Shown here piece by piece: positions 7,414 through 17,255 of a stretch of 64,000 bases of DNA (positions are counted from its first letter, which is position 1; each line of letters opens with the position of its first letter). Under the pieces are notes generated by a model, which ran no database searches, had not been told where the DNA came from, and saw only the letters and a program-made list of their open reading frames with translations. Made by a program: the position numbers and the translations under genes. Origin of the DNA: Cyclobacteriaceae bacterium (lineage in GTDB: Bacteria > Bacteroidota > Bacteroidia > Cytophagales > Cyclobacteriaceae); the NCBI GenBank assembly GCA_019694875.1, contig JAIBBC010000003.1:124001-188000 (forward strand), read 5' to 3'.

Positions 7414-9210
7414 TTAAAATCGTGCATACTTCACGACAATCCTTTTAAGATCGTCCGGGTGAAAAGGCTTCGAAAGAAAATCGTTCATGCCTGCGGCCAG
7501 CACTTGTGCACGCACTTCGGTCATGGCACTTGCTGTTAATGCAATAATCGGAATGTTCGTATAATAGGGCTCGTCCATGCCGCGGATCTTTTCGGTAACC
7601 TCATATCCGCTCATCTCGGGCATCTGTAAATCCATCAGCACAATGTTAAACCTCTGTTCCTGAATCGCCTTGAGCGCAGCAACGCCATTCTCAACAACGG
7701 TATATTTCACATCCCATTTCTTCAGGAAGCTTGTCACCATCAGTTGGTTTACCTGGTTGTCTTCGGCCACCAGCACATGAATGCCAGCGGGTATAGCAAG
7801 AACTTCGGGCGGTTGTTCAGTTTCCTGAACGTTCACCTCTCCCCGCTCCAGCGTAAGCACACAGGTAAAGGTTGATCCATTGCCCTCAGTACTTTTAACA
7901 CTAATCACACCACCCATCAGATCAACCAGCTTCCGGGTAATGGCCAAGCCAAGTCCGGTTCCGCCATACTTGCGTGCAGTGGCTTCTTCCGCCTGTGAGA
8001 AACTTTCGAATATGGTTTCAAGTTTATCGGAAGGAATGCCAATGCCTGTGTCTGTAACATCAATCTGCAGAGTCACAGTCTCTCCTGCCGTTGCGAGTTG
8101 AACAAGATTGACCGTTACGGAACCTTCATGCGTGAATTTGATTGCATTACTCACCAGATTGGTGATGATCTGGATAATTCGCACCGGGTCGCCTTTGAAT
8201 GCCTGCGGCAATTGTGGATCGATGTGATACTTCAGCGTAATACTTTTTTCATCGGCACGCTGCCGCTGGATTTCAATGGTTTTATCAAACAGTTCACGCA
8301 AATCGAAATCGATGTACTCCAGTGCAATTTTTTGAGCTTCAATCTTACTGAAATCGAGAATGTCGTTAATGATCGTAAGCAGGTTCTCACCGGAGAATTT
8401 CAGCAACTGAACGTGGTGTTTCTGCTCGGGTGTAAGCCTGGTGTCGCCCAGCAGATTTGTCAACCCAATGATGGCATTCATCGGTGTACGAATCTCATGG
8501 CTCATCATCGACAGGAACTGACTTTTGGCACGGGTGGTGCGCTCAGCTTCTTCCTTGAGTTGTTTCAAGGCAAGCTGCGCCAACCGCCCCTCGGTTATAT
8601 CGCGGGCAACAACCCGCACGTGTGTAACCCACGACTGCTCATAGAAGTATCGTACGTTTTGTCCGATCCACGTGGTTTGCCCGTTCCTGCCAATCATCCG
8701 GAATTCCAGGTAGCTGGTCTCCTCTCCTGCCTTAAGTTTATTCCGATAAAAGCTTGCTGCATAGGCGCGGTCGTCCGGATGGATTAATTCGAGATAAAAA
8801 CGCCCGATCATTTCTTCACGGGTGTAGCCGCTCATTTTCAACATCAGTTCATTTACGTAGGAGAACTGGCCTTCGCTGTTCAACTCATAGATGATATCAG
8901 CAGCACCCTCAACAAGTTCACGATACTGCCGCTCGCTGTCTTCGAGGCTCTTGCGCAATCGAACAAGCTTGCGGTTAGCAGAAGTTAACCTCCGGAGTGA
9001 TGGCAGAAAAATAAAGACAAATTCCAGGATAATGATCAGCACCGCGAGTGCCGAAAGCAACAGGCTCAACCCGGTTTCCTGGCCGAACCAATATTGTATG
9101 CCAACCTGCGCAGCAATAATGAGAATGATCGAGATAATGAACAGCAGGTATTTGCTCTTCAGTGCCTTTATTTTATTGCCCTTTACTATGTTCCCATGTT
9201 TTCCGGCCAT
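7414..9210 (-). CDS. PAS-domain hybrid sensor histidine kinase with receiver domain
   Basis: The 598 aa give two N-terminal transmembrane helices (about 21-40 and 48-70) with almost no periplasmic loop, a PAS domain (about 92-210, ending ARDITE), a dimerisation/phosphoacceptor domain with H238 in MMSHEIRTPMN, and a HATPase with NLVSNAIKFT, DTGIGIP and GGTGLGLAI. A C-terminal receiver has D527 in LMDLQMPE and K581 in LSKPF. All catalytic residues are present. Signals are probably cytoplasmic or membrane-borne, because the protein has no extracytoplasmic sensor. No output DNA-binding domain is present, so the phosphate may pass on to an Hpt or another regulator not in this window. The STAS-like gene upstream ends 3 bases before its ATG, so the two form an operon. 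Confidence 0.9.
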   Translation of the reverse strand: MAGKHGNIVKGNKIKALKSKYLLFIISIILIIAAQVGIQYWFGQETGLSLLLSALAVLIIILEFVFIFLPSLRRLTSANRKLVRLRKSLEDSERQYRELVEGAADIIYELNSEGQFSYVNELMLKMSGYTREEMIGRFYLELIHPDDRAYAASFYRNKLKAGEETSYLEFRMIGRNGQTTWIGQNVRYFYEQSWVTHVRVVARDITEGRLAQLALKQLKEEAERTTRAKSQFLSMMSHEIRTPMNAIIGLTNLLGDTRLTPEQKHHVQLLKFSGENLLTIINDILDFSKIEAQKIALEYIDFDLRELFDKTIEIQRQRADEKSITLKYHIDPQLPQAFKGDPVRIIQIITNLVSNAIKFTHEGSVTVNLVQLATAGETVTLQIDVTDTGIGIPSDKLETIFESFSQAEEATARKYGGTGLGLAITRKLVDLMGGVISVKSTEGNGSTFTCVLTLERGEVNVQETEQPPEVLAIPAGIHVLVAEDNQVNQLMVTSFLKKWDVKYTVVENGVAALKAIQEQRFNIVLMDLQMPEMSGYEVTEKIRGMDEPYYTNIPIIALTASAMTEVRAQVLAAGMNDFLSKPFHPDDLKRIVVKYARF

Positions 9211-9213
9211 CGC

Positions 9214-9612
9214 TTAGTAAGTTAGCCAATTCGCTGCAGCCTTACGCGAAGTAAATGCTTTAATAACGGGCGATGTGGGAATCACCCGGTTGGCTGACAC
9301 CTGCGCAAAAAAATCGTTTGGAAAAACCCACGCAAATTTCTTGAGGCCTGCTTCCATCATTGACGGAAACCATTCATCAGTCGCCCATGCGGTGGAATGA
9401 TTCCATGGGCCAACAACCTCGGTGTTATCATTCAGGATTTTTGAACAGTTATATTCAATAAAAAACCTATGCATGAGCAGTGCTGCGCTGCGCAATGCCT
9501 GCTCGTCCTGGTAGCCCATCCAGTTGCAAAACAGTGTATCTCCTTCAACGGAGATGGTTATATTTTGTGAAATGAATAACGCCTGCATCCTTCTTCCATT
9601 ACCGATCGCCAT
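9214..9612 (-). CDS. STAS/SpoIIAA-like small protein
   Basis: About 132 aa, with an N-terminal beta-rich part (FISQNITISVEG), then LNDNTEVVGPW and a C-terminal AWVFPNDFF stretch. This resembles Bacteroidota STAS/SEC14-like proteins found next to sensor kinases; the assignment is tentative because the motif is weak. It is three bases upstream of the PAS hybrid kinase and surely co-transcribed, so it may modulate that kinase. Start choice: a TTG at 9633, ATG at 9612 and ATG at 9588 are all in frame; I use 9612, which is preceded by an A-rich stretch, but 9588 (MQALFIS) is equally possible. The palindrome copy 2 lies 58 bases upstream, so it may control this operon. Confidence 0.6.
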   Translation of the reverse strand: MAIGNGRRMQALFISQNITISVEGDTLFCNWMGYQDEQALRSAALLMHRFFIEYNCSKILNDNTEVVGPWNHSTAWATDEWFPSMMEAGLKKFAWVFPNDFFAQVSANRVIPTSPVIKAFTSRKAAANWLTY

Positions 9613-9669
9613 TTTCTCTATAGCAAATCGCAATAATATAGTGGATGCGCAGTATATATGCTGGTATTA

Positions 9670-9686
9670 ATAGGAGTTACTCCTAT
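9670..9686. promoter_or_regulatory. Palindrome, copy 2 of 2 (possible operator)
   Basis: Same ATAGGAGT-T-ACTCCTAT palindrome as at 513-529, here in the gap between the TPR kinase end (9784) and the STAS-like start (9612). It is placed as an upstream operator for the minus-strand STAS-like/PAS-kinase operon. Confidence 0.5.
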
Positions 9687-9783
9687 AGAAGAATCCATTA
9701 TAAAGGATACACCTGGCAAACACTGGAAATTTGTCGCCAAAAATCAAATCCGGGAAAGTGCTTAGTACCCGTTGAATGCGAAG

Positions 9784-12033
9784 TTAAAATTTCGACCTGT
9801 TTAAGGTTGCGGTAAACGTTGTGCCGGCATTCCTGGTGCTGGTGAATGTGAGATTGCCTCCGAATTCTTCCACAATGGAGTGACAAATAAACAGCCCCAA
9901 CCCTGTTCCCTGGCCGGTATCTTTCGTGGTGAAGAATGCATTAAAGATGTTGTTCTTGATTTCTTCCGGTATGCCGGATCCGTTGTCAGTAAAATCTATC
10001 CGGGCAGTGTCATCGGTCAACGTCAACAGAACTTCCAGCTTGCGATTGTCGCGCTGGCGTTCTTTCATAGCATAAATGGCATTGTCAATCAGGTTAATAA
10101 ACACCTGACTCAGCCGACCGGAATGTGCCCTCACGCGGCATGACGTGTACGACCGGATAACCGTTACTGATTCACCTTCGAGTTTCGACTTCAGCAAAAT
10201 CAAGGAAGCATCGATGCATTCTGCAATATCCGTTTCCGAACTTTCCGTTAACGTTTCGCGCGGATTGGTGAAAATCTGCAGACTGTCAATTATGGATGAC
10301 ATCCTGTCGACACCGTTATTGATGTTTTTAAACATTGTGAGTGATTCTTTAAAGGCCACTTTCTTTTCGTCAAGCGAAATATTTCCAGCCATAAGTCTTC
10401 CGAAAACTTCTTCCATTACCGAAACGCCTCCCGAGATGAAGTTCAGCGGGTTATTTAATTCATGCGCCACACCTGCCGCCAAATGGCCAAGGGATGCCAT
10501 CTTCTCTGCACTCACCAACTGGCCCTGCATGCTCTTCAAATTATCAAGCATGATTACAAGTTCTTCCTTTTGCGATTCTATGGTTTCAGTAGACTGTTTC
10601 AGCTTCTGGTTGAGCTTTCGCAGTACATGCGAATAGTAATACATTCCGAATGCCACGAAAATTAAGATAACAACCGTAACCACCATGACAAGAATCACCG
10701 TTCGCTGCTTTACGATTGCGCTGTCGCTGATAGCCTTTTCATATTCATACAGTTTGGCTTTCTGCCGCTCAAGTTCCAGGCTCCTTGCCGCGAGTGCGCC
10801 TTCAAAGTCGGCCTGATTTTGCTTTGAATAAACAGAATCCTGAAGATTGATAAGCCTTGCCTGATTGCGAGCCAGCCCTTCGTTATCATGCAGCTCAGCA
10901 TAGACGCTTACGATGACTTCCAAAATTTCTTTTACCGAAAAGAATTCATATCCATTCTTTATTTCACCCGCAATCTCACGATCAAGCCCGGCAATCAGCA
11001 TCTTTGCCGAATCACGCTGATGATTTCGTAAATATCCTTTTGCCATAAAACCCTGGCAAATCGGAATCGCCCAATGCTGCTTCAATTTATCGTGTGCAAT
11101 CCCGCAGTATTTAAAGTACGTGATGGCCGAGTCGAACACTTCAAAGTGCAGGTAAATTCTTCCGCCCTGAAAATAAAGTGATGCCTCTCTTTTCGATAAT
11201 CCGGCTTTGCGTGCAACGCCTATCGCCTCATTGAAATACCGGAGGCTTTCCTTCTTTCGGTTGTGCAACATGTAGTAATCCGACAGATCAGAAAGAATTG
11301 ATGTGCAGATATCTGCAGCGCCAATGCCCTGGGCAATCACACGTGCCCGTTCAAAGTATTCAATGCTTTTACCTTTCAGGCCACCACCAAAATTTAAATA
11401 GAGACTTCCAAGATGATTCAGTATTCGCGCCCGCAAAGCTGGTTGAGTGATCGAATCGTTGTAAAATAATGCATCCAACTTCAGGTTTACGATCGTTTGA
11501 AAATTGCTTGACTCACCCCGAAGCGACAACGAATAATAATGATAACATTCAGATAACAGCGGCTTTATTCCGTTGCCGGAACCATAGCGGATTGCCGGCT
11601 CAAGACGCAGTCTGACTGAGTCAAGATGCTTGCTGGCACCGCGGATCCAATACGCTTTGAAGAAATGCATTTTGCCTATCAGGCAATTGGTCCATGCCAA
11701 AGCAGTAGAATCATTGCTTCGCTCGGCCAGCGATTTTGACTGAAGCAAAATTCTCCGGGTTGAATCAAGGGCAGCAACAGATGGGTTGGAAGATTCCAAC
11801 GTAAAATCCGCCAGGGCACGCAGTGCCTTGCCTTCTTCTATCGGCAATCGGAGTTTTCTTGCCAAACGAACGGCTTCAGTCGCATAAGGCCTGTAAGACC
11901 TATCAAAAGCGCGAATTTCCGCAAGGCTAATCCGGGAATTAATCCCGTCTATTTCATCCTTATGCTGGGCAATACAATCAAATCCAATAGCTAATTCAAA
12001 AACTACAAGTAATACAATTTTAAATGGGGTCAT
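9784..12033 (-). CDS. TPR-repeat sensor histidine kinase
   Basis: The 749-aa protein has a signal sequence (to about residue 22), a long extracytoplasmic region of TPR-like helical repeats (about 40-400), a coiled coil and a transmembrane helix near 445-465, then a second coiled coil. The kinase core has HELNNPLNFISGG (phosphoacceptor His near 522) and a HATPase with NLIDNAIYAM, DNGSGIP and GTGLGLFI. There is no receiver or DNA-binding domain. This TPR-TM-HK arrangement is common in Cytophagales. The gene is divergent from the TonB receptor with a 217-base shared region, which suggests joint control. The start is ATG at 12033. The kinase function is firm; the ligand is unknown. Confidence 0.88.
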   Translation of the reverse strand: MTPFKIVLLVVFELAIGFDCIAQHKDEIDGINSRISLAEIRAFDRSYRPYATEAVRLARKLRLPIEEGKALRALADFTLESSNPSVAALDSTRRILLQSKSLAERSNDSTALAWTNCLIGKMHFFKAYWIRGASKHLDSVRLRLEPAIRYGSGNGIKPLLSECYHYYSLSLRGESSNFQTIVNLKLDALFYNDSITQPALRARILNHLGSLYLNFGGGLKGKSIEYFERARVIAQGIGAADICTSILSDLSDYYMLHNRKKESLRYFNEAIGVARKAGLSKREASLYFQGGRIYLHFEVFDSAITYFKYCGIAHDKLKQHWAIPICQGFMAKGYLRNHQRDSAKMLIAGLDREIAGEIKNGYEFFSVKEILEVIVSVYAELHDNEGLARNQARLINLQDSVYSKQNQADFEGALAARSLELERQKAKLYEYEKAISDSAIVKQRTVILVMVVTVVILIFVAFGMYYYSHVLRKLNQKLKQSTETIESQKEELVIMLDNLKSMQGQLVSAEKMASLGHLAAGVAHELNNPLNFISGGVSVMEEVFGRLMAGNISLDEKKVAFKESLTMFKNINNGVDRMSSIIDSLQIFTNPRETLTESSETDIAECIDASLILLKSKLEGESVTVIRSYTSCRVRAHSGRLSQVFINLIDNAIYAMKERQRDNRKLEVLLTLTDDTARIDFTDNGSGIPEEIKNNIFNAFFTTKDTGQGTGLGLFICHSIVEEFGGNLTFTSTRNAGTTFTATLNRSKF

Positions 12034-12215
12034 ATTTAGTTTACTCCTTCGATTATCAGGTCATAGAAATGTTGTTTAGTAAAATGATTTTGACCGAATT
12101 TAATGATATCTGCAGAATTATAATGCTTTAAGGCCGGTTATGTAGACTATTGAATATCATGGGCTTGTCAGCAAGTCAAGAAGTGTAAAGAGCAGTGATT
12201 TTCGGATTTTTTCTT

Positions 12216-12235
12216 CAGAATTGAAACAGAATTGA
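12216..12235 (+). repeat. 11-bp-period direct repeat before the TonB receptor
   Basis: CAGAATTGA occurs twice, at 12216-12224 and 12227-12235, one helical turn apart and ending 15 bases before the receptor start codon. It could be a regulator site; it could also be chance in an A+T-rich leader. Confidence 0.35.
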
Positions 12236-12250
12236 GCCTGATTTTAGAGC

Positions 12251-14659
12251 GTGTTTAAATTCACCTCTTTACTTGCTCTTTCCCTTGCAGCAGTTGGAGC
12301 GTTAGCACAAATACCAGCCGTGACGGTTTCGGGGGTGCTTGCCGACAGTAAAACGAAAGACCCCCTGCCCTTTGTAAACGTGCAACTCAAAACTTTACCC
12401 GACAGCACCTTTGTTTCCGGAACAATTACTGACGAACACGGTCGGTTTTCCCTGAAGGGTATTACTGCCGGGCGGTACGTACTTCAAACATCATCCGTTG
12501 GTTACGTTTCCCTGCGACAATCCGTATTGGTGGGCAAACTCAGTGAATTCCTGGATCTCGGGGTTCTTGAATTATCGCAGGATGCCACCGCATTAAACGA
12601 AGTAGTGATTACCGGGCAGCGCGATGCTGTAGTTCCTAATCTTGATAAAAAGACATTTAACATTTCCGATAACATCAGCCAGCGTGGCGGATCGCTCCTT
12701 CAAGCCATGCAAAACCTTCCGGGTATTGCAGTAACGAACGAAGGCACGCTGCAACTCCGCGGAAGCGACAAAGTGATTGTGCTGATTGATGGTAAACAAA
12801 CCGCACTCACAGGTTTCGGAAATCAAAGAGGGCTCGATAACATTCCGGCATCCGCTATTGAAAAGATCGAAATCATCAACAATCCATCATCCAAATACGA
12901 TGCAAACGGAAATGCCGGCATTATTAACATCGTATACAAGAAAGAAGTAAAGGAAGGTCTTAATGGAAAAGTAGGGCTCGCAGGCGGGCTTGGCGCACTA
13001 TGGATAAAGAAGGAAAACTTTCCAACCATTCGTCCGCAATACCAGGCAACACCCAAGATTAACCCTTCAGTTTCGCTAAACTATCGCAAAAAGAAAGTCA
13101 ATATTTTCTTCCAGGCCGACAACCTTTATACGCAAACCCTAAACAAAAACGAATTTGTTGACCGATATTATGATAACGGTGATATCATCCGGCAGCAAAC
13201 AAAAAGAAACCGGAATACGAATTTTGTGACTTTAAAAAGCGGGATTGATTTATACCTTAATGAGCGGAATACCCTTACTGTTTCAGGATTGTTCGGAAGC
13301 GAGAAAATTATTGATCATGGTGATGAGCCTTTCTTCAACGGTGATTTCAGCGAACGGTTAAGGCTTTGGAAATTCCTGGAAGATGAACTTAAAACCACAG
13401 CAACATTTCTCGGGAACTGGCAGCACAAATTTTCGCAACCCGGCCGGGTATTTACACTGGGCTACACGTATACGTTTCATCGTGAAAACGAGAAATACTT
13501 TTTTACGAACATTACGCCTGACTTCACCGGGAAAGACTCGTTCAAGCTTCTGTCAGACGAACACGTTACCGATGTTACTGCCGATTATGTTCAGCCACTC
13601 AAGCATGGCCGGTTCGAATTGGGTGCCAAATTCAGAAGACGCTACATTCCTACCAACATGCGGTTTTTTCCGGGGGTGAACTCCCCCATCGATGCGAATG
13701 CCGGTGGCTGGGCAAATTATACAGAAACCATTCCCGCACTATATGGTAACTACCTGTTAGAAACCAGCAAGATTGAAGTCGAGGCTGGATTACGGGTTGA
13801 ATATGTGAACATTCAATACGATGTAAACCCCGATCACAATACCTATAAAAGTGATGGCTATCATTACACACAGCCATTTCCAAACCTGCGGTTTGCTTAC
13901 AAGCTCAACAATCAAAATACGTTATCGCTCTTTTACACACGCAGGGTGGACCGGCCAAACGAAGTTGATATCCGGATCTTTCCAAAATACGATGATGCAG
14001 AAATTATAAAGGTTGGTAATCCGGGACTAAGGCCGCAGTTCACCCATTCATTTGAAGCAGGTTATAAGACGAACTGGAATTCGGGATACTGGTATTCGGC
14101 AGTTTATCACAAAGAAACAATTTCCACCATTGTTCGGATTGCAAGCGTTGTGGAAGGCAGCCCATTGATTTATAATATTTTTCAGAATGCCGGGGCCAGT
14201 GAATCAACAGGTGCTGAAGTGGTGATTGCACAGGATATTTCTACATGGGCAAAGCTTAGTTTAAACGTTAACGCATACCACAATACTATTGAAGGATTTA
14301 CGGTGGTGAACCAGTATCCGGAAGAAAACACATTCACCACCGATGATGAAGAAATCTGGTCAGGCAATATCAAGGTGAATGGATTATTTCACCTGCCAAA
14401 GAAGATAGACGTTCAGGTAACATCCGTGTATGCTGCGCCGGATCTTGTTCCGCAAGGAAAAACCTATTCGAGATTTTATGCCGACCTGGGCATTCGCAAA
14501 TCCATACAGAATGGAAAAGGTGAATTATCATTTAATGCAACGGATGTTGGCAACACCCTTAGAATTAAAAAGCGCGTTAACGGTGACGGTTTTCACTACA
14601 TCAGTACCGACTACTACGAAACGCAGGTTTTTCGCTTAGGATATACGTATAAGTTTTAA
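12251..14659 (+). CDS. TonB-dependent outer-membrane receptor (OMP_b-brl_3 type)
   Basis: The 802-aa protein begins with a signal peptide (to about residue 19, ALA), followed by a carboxypeptidase-D-regulatory-like domain (about 23-105, with GTITDEHGRFSLKGI), a plug domain (about 120-225, with LLQAMQNLPGI, LIDGKQ and SKYDANGNAGIINI) and a 22-strand-type barrel ending in YKF. This is the outer membrane beta-barrel family close to SusC-less TonB receptors. No SusD partner or substrate-binding lipoprotein is adjacent, so the substrate cannot be stated. The start is GTG at 12251; no in-frame ATG precedes the signal peptide. It is divergent from the TPR kinase. The C-terminal aromatic residue fits outer membrane insertion. 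Confidence 0.88.
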   Translation: MFKFTSLLALSLAAVGALAQIPAVTVSGVLADSKTKDPLPFVNVQLKTLPDSTFVSGTITDEHGRFSLKGITAGRYVLQTSSVGYVSLRQSVLVGKLSEFLDLGVLELSQDATALNEVVITGQRDAVVPNLDKKTFNISDNISQRGGSLLQAMQNLPGIAVTNEGTLQLRGSDKVIVLIDGKQTALTGFGNQRGLDNIPASAIEKIEIINNPSSKYDANGNAGIINIVYKKEVKEGLNGKVGLAGGLGALWIKKENFPTIRPQYQATPKINPSVSLNYRKKKVNIFFQADNLYTQTLNKNEFVDRYYDNGDIIRQQTKRNRNTNFVTLKSGIDLYLNERNTLTVSGLFGSEKIIDHGDEPFFNGDFSERLRLWKFLEDELKTTATFLGNWQHKFSQPGRVFTLGYTYTFHRENEKYFFTNITPDFTGKDSFKLLSDEHVTDVTADYVQPLKHGRFELGAKFRRRYIPTNMRFFPGVNSPIDANAGGWANYTETIPALYGNYLLETSKIEVEAGLRVEYVNIQYDVNPDHNTYKSDGYHYTQPFPNLRFAYKLNNQNTLSLFYTRRVDRPNEVDIRIFPKYDDAEIIKVGNPGLRPQFTHSFEAGYKTNWNSGYWYSAVYHKETISTIVRIASVVEGSPLIYNIFQNAGASESTGAEVVIAQDISTWAKLSLNVNAYHNTIEGFTVVNQYPEENTFTTDDEEIWSGNIKVNGLFHLPKKIDVQVTSVYAAPDLVPQGKTYSRFYADLGIRKSIQNGKGELSFNATDVGNTLRIKKRVNGDGFHYISTDYYETQVFRLGYTYKF

Positions 14660-14677
14660 CCGGCTTACTGATTTAAT

Positions 14678-17092
14678 CTAATCCGCCCTCAGGCTCTTGG
14701 TGGGATTTGTCCGGGCAGCGGCAATAATTTGATAGCCCACGGTCGCTGCCATCGCAGTTACTGTGAACGCGAGCGCCAGCACAAAGAACACCGGTTCGAT
14801 CTCAATCCGGTAGGCAAATCCATCAAGCCACCTGTTCATAACATAATAGGCAAGCGGTGCACCGATAAAATATCCGATAAGAATGAGCGTCAGAAACTCT
14901 TTACCAAACATGGTAACAATGTTGATCACGCTGGCTCCATTCACCTTGCGAATACCGATCTCTCGGGCACGTTGCTGCGCCATGAAAGAGCACAGTCCCA
15001 ACAAGCCCAAACAGCCAACAAAAATCGTAAGGCACGCAAAAAACGTTAGCAGTACATTCAGAACCTTCTCACTTTTGTAAAGCCGGTCGAAATTCTGATC
15101 AAGAAATGAATAGTCGAAAGCATATCCTGGCACAACCTCTTCCCAGCGCTGTTTCATCCATCCTAAAACAGATTCAGCCTTGCTCACATCAATCTTCACA
15201 AACGCAAAGAATCCGCCCCGCGCATACGACATCACTGTTGGCGGTACTTGTTCTCTCACCGACATGTTGTGAAAGTCTTCCGTTACACCAATCACCCGAA
15301 ACGAGGGAGAATTATTAAAATCAGGGAACTGCACTTGGGTGTTCAATGCATCCTGAGGATTGGTATACCCCAGCTTGCGCATGGCTGTTTCATTAATAAT
15401 GCAAGTGTTCAGCGTATCACCGGGATTTTCTATGGAAATTTCTTTACCAGCAATCAGCCTGATCCCAAGTGTTTTTATAAAATCAAAATCGTGGAAATAG
15501 TTTTGTGCCTGGATAACTTCATCCGAGCCGGTGTTAACTCCTTTTATGCGTGACTGAAATACAATTGAAGCAGGTGCACTGAAAGCAGCGGAAACACTCT
15601 TCACGGCCTCGTGACTTGAGATGATTGACTTGTACGCACGGAATGCATTGATTGGCGTAGGGTCCGTTAACTGGATTACAACAACCTGCTCTTTATCAAG
15701 CCCCAGATCTTTGTTTTCCATAAACTTCATCTGATTATAAACCACCAGCGTGGCGATAATCAGAAATGCCGAAATACTGAATTGAAAAACGATCAAAGAC
15801 TTTCGCAGGAGCGATTTTCCGCCAGTGCCACTCGCCTGCCCCGATTTCAAAACTTCGGCAGCGCGTACTGCGCTTAAAATCAAGGAAGGATAACTTCCGG
15901 AAAGTACGATGGTAATCACAACAGCCGCGAGTATGATAGAAGCCAATCGCCAGTCGAGCAGAAATGAAAAACCGATCGTTTTGTTAGCAAGCGAATTGTA
16001 CTCGGGCAAGGCAAGATAAACAGCACCGAGCGCGAGTATGAACGAAATAAACACCATAAGTGAAGTCTCGCCCAGAAACTGGCCCACAAGTTCCCGTTTC
16101 TCTGCTCCCAGCGTTTTTCGAATGCCTACCTCCTTCACGCGCTTAACGGAACGCGCGGTGGCCATATTAATGAAGTTAGCACAGGCTATGAGGATCAGGA
16201 AGATTCCGATGCTCATGAAGAAATTCACAAGCACAATTGAACCATTCGGTTCAATTTCGTTTTCGATGTTTGATGTCAGGTGGATGTCGCGCGTGCGCTG
16301 GAGAAACAGACTGATCGCCCCATTTTGCCTGAACTGCAGTGGCACGTTGCGCTCAATAAATTCCGGGAAACGGGCTTCAAGATTTTTCCGATCAGCACCC
16401 GGCTTAAGCCGGATGTAGTTATACGTAAATGGAAACGGGCCGTCCGGTACGTTGAATTGGTAGTAGCGCGTGGTGTCGCGCAGGTTTTGCATACCCGCAA
16501 TGAAATCAAAATGAAAGTGTGAATTTGAAGGCATGTCTCGCATGATACCGCTTACCTGAAACGTATTCACTTTATCGAGCATGAGAATTTTTCCTAACGC
16601 TGCCTGTTCATCTCCGAAATATTTCTTTGCCATGGATTCGCTGAGCACAACTTTCGAAGGTCCGTCTAAAGCTTTATCGGCATTGCCTGCCACTATAGGA
16701 ATGTTGAAGAAGCTGAACACGTTGGAGTCAGCAAATACCCACTGCTTCTCGGCAAAATTGATATTCCGTTCTTCGTTGGTGACCATCCATGTTTGGCGTG
16801 GCGGCTTTACGCGAAGTGTGGCTTCTATTTCGGGGAAATCCTGTTCCATCAAGGGCATCCATCCGGGTGAGGTCTGCGCATTATGTGTCGTACTGTTACT
16901 TGCTTTCACTTCCAGCGCGAGCCGGTACGTTCTTTCGGGATACTGTTCATCAAAACTCTTCTCATGCACCACAAACATCATGATAAGAATGAAGCAGAAT
17001 AGTCCGAAACCAAGGCTCAGAATATTGATGATGGAATATCCTTTGTGCTTGACAAAGTTACGGTATGCCGTGAGCAGGTAGCTGAAGATCAT
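14678..17092 (-). CDS. MacB/FtsX-type ABC transporter permease, paralog A
   Basis: The 804 aa show an N-terminal helix (about 20-42), a MacB-like periplasmic core, a first FtsX unit of three helices (VKEVGIRKTLGAEKRELVGQFLGET), a second periplasmic core and a second FtsX unit (REIGIRKVNGASV). It ends NPTKSLRAD. The fused double FtsX architecture has about eight transmembrane helices and no ATPase domain. No ATPase gene is adjacent, so the ATPase must be encoded elsewhere or the protein acts without one. It is one of four such permeases in this window; all end NP(T/V/I)K(S/T)LR. A possible control sequence is the GATGGACA repeat at 17167-17194. The ATG is at 17092. Likely an efflux or lipoprotein-type exporter; substrate unknown. 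Confidence 0.85.
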   Translation of the reverse strand: MIFSYLLTAYRNFVKHKGYSIINILSLGFGLFCFILIMMFVVHEKSFDEQYPERTYRLALEVKASNSTTHNAQTSPGWMPLMEQDFPEIEATLRVKPPRQTWMVTNEERNINFAEKQWVFADSNVFSFFNIPIVAGNADKALDGPSKVVLSESMAKKYFGDEQAALGKILMLDKVNTFQVSGIMRDMPSNSHFHFDFIAGMQNLRDTTRYYQFNVPDGPFPFTYNYIRLKPGADRKNLEARFPEFIERNVPLQFRQNGAISLFLQRTRDIHLTSNIENEIEPNGSIVLVNFFMSIGIFLILIACANFINMATARSVKRVKEVGIRKTLGAEKRELVGQFLGETSLMVFISFILALGAVYLALPEYNSLANKTIGFSFLLDWRLASIILAAVVITIVLSGSYPSLILSAVRAAEVLKSGQASGTGGKSLLRKSLIVFQFSISAFLIIATLVVYNQMKFMENKDLGLDKEQVVVIQLTDPTPINAFRAYKSIISSHEAVKSVSAAFSAPASIVFQSRIKGVNTGSDEVIQAQNYFHDFDFIKTLGIRLIAGKEISIENPGDTLNTCIINETAMRKLGYTNPQDALNTQVQFPDFNNSPSFRVIGVTEDFHNMSVREQVPPTVMSYARGGFFAFVKIDVSKAESVLGWMKQRWEEVVPGYAFDYSFLDQNFDRLYKSEKVLNVLLTFFACLTIFVGCLGLLGLCSFMAQQRAREIGIRKVNGASVINIVTMFGKEFLTLILIGYFIGAPLAYYVMNRWLDGFAYRIEIEPVFFVLALAFTVTAMAATVGYQIIAAARTNPTKSLRAD

Positions 17093-17166
17093 GTGGGGGT
17101 CGGTAGGTTATGTTTCGTTAACGGGGAAATCCGCCCGTGGTAACAAAAATTTCTATAAAAATGACT

Positions 17167-17194
17167 GATGGACAGTTTGTTGTGCAGATGGACA
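17167..17194 (-). promoter_or_regulatory. 20-bp-period direct repeat upstream of permease A
   Basis: GATGGACA (TGTCCATC on the coding strand) at 17167-17174 and 17187-17194. The 8-base units with a 12-base spacer fit the geometry of LytTR-type regulator sites. It lies 75-102 bases upstream of the permease start. Binding factor unknown. Confidence 0.4.
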
Positions 17195-17255
17195 ATTCCG
17201 TGCACCGCTATCAACAAACGTCCGAAAACCTGGAGAAAAAATCCCGTTAGAAGGG

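Noticed and set aside
8098-8787. 229-codon plus-strand ORF opposite the hybrid kinase
   Set aside because: It is the antisense shadow of well-defined HisKA and HATPase motifs.
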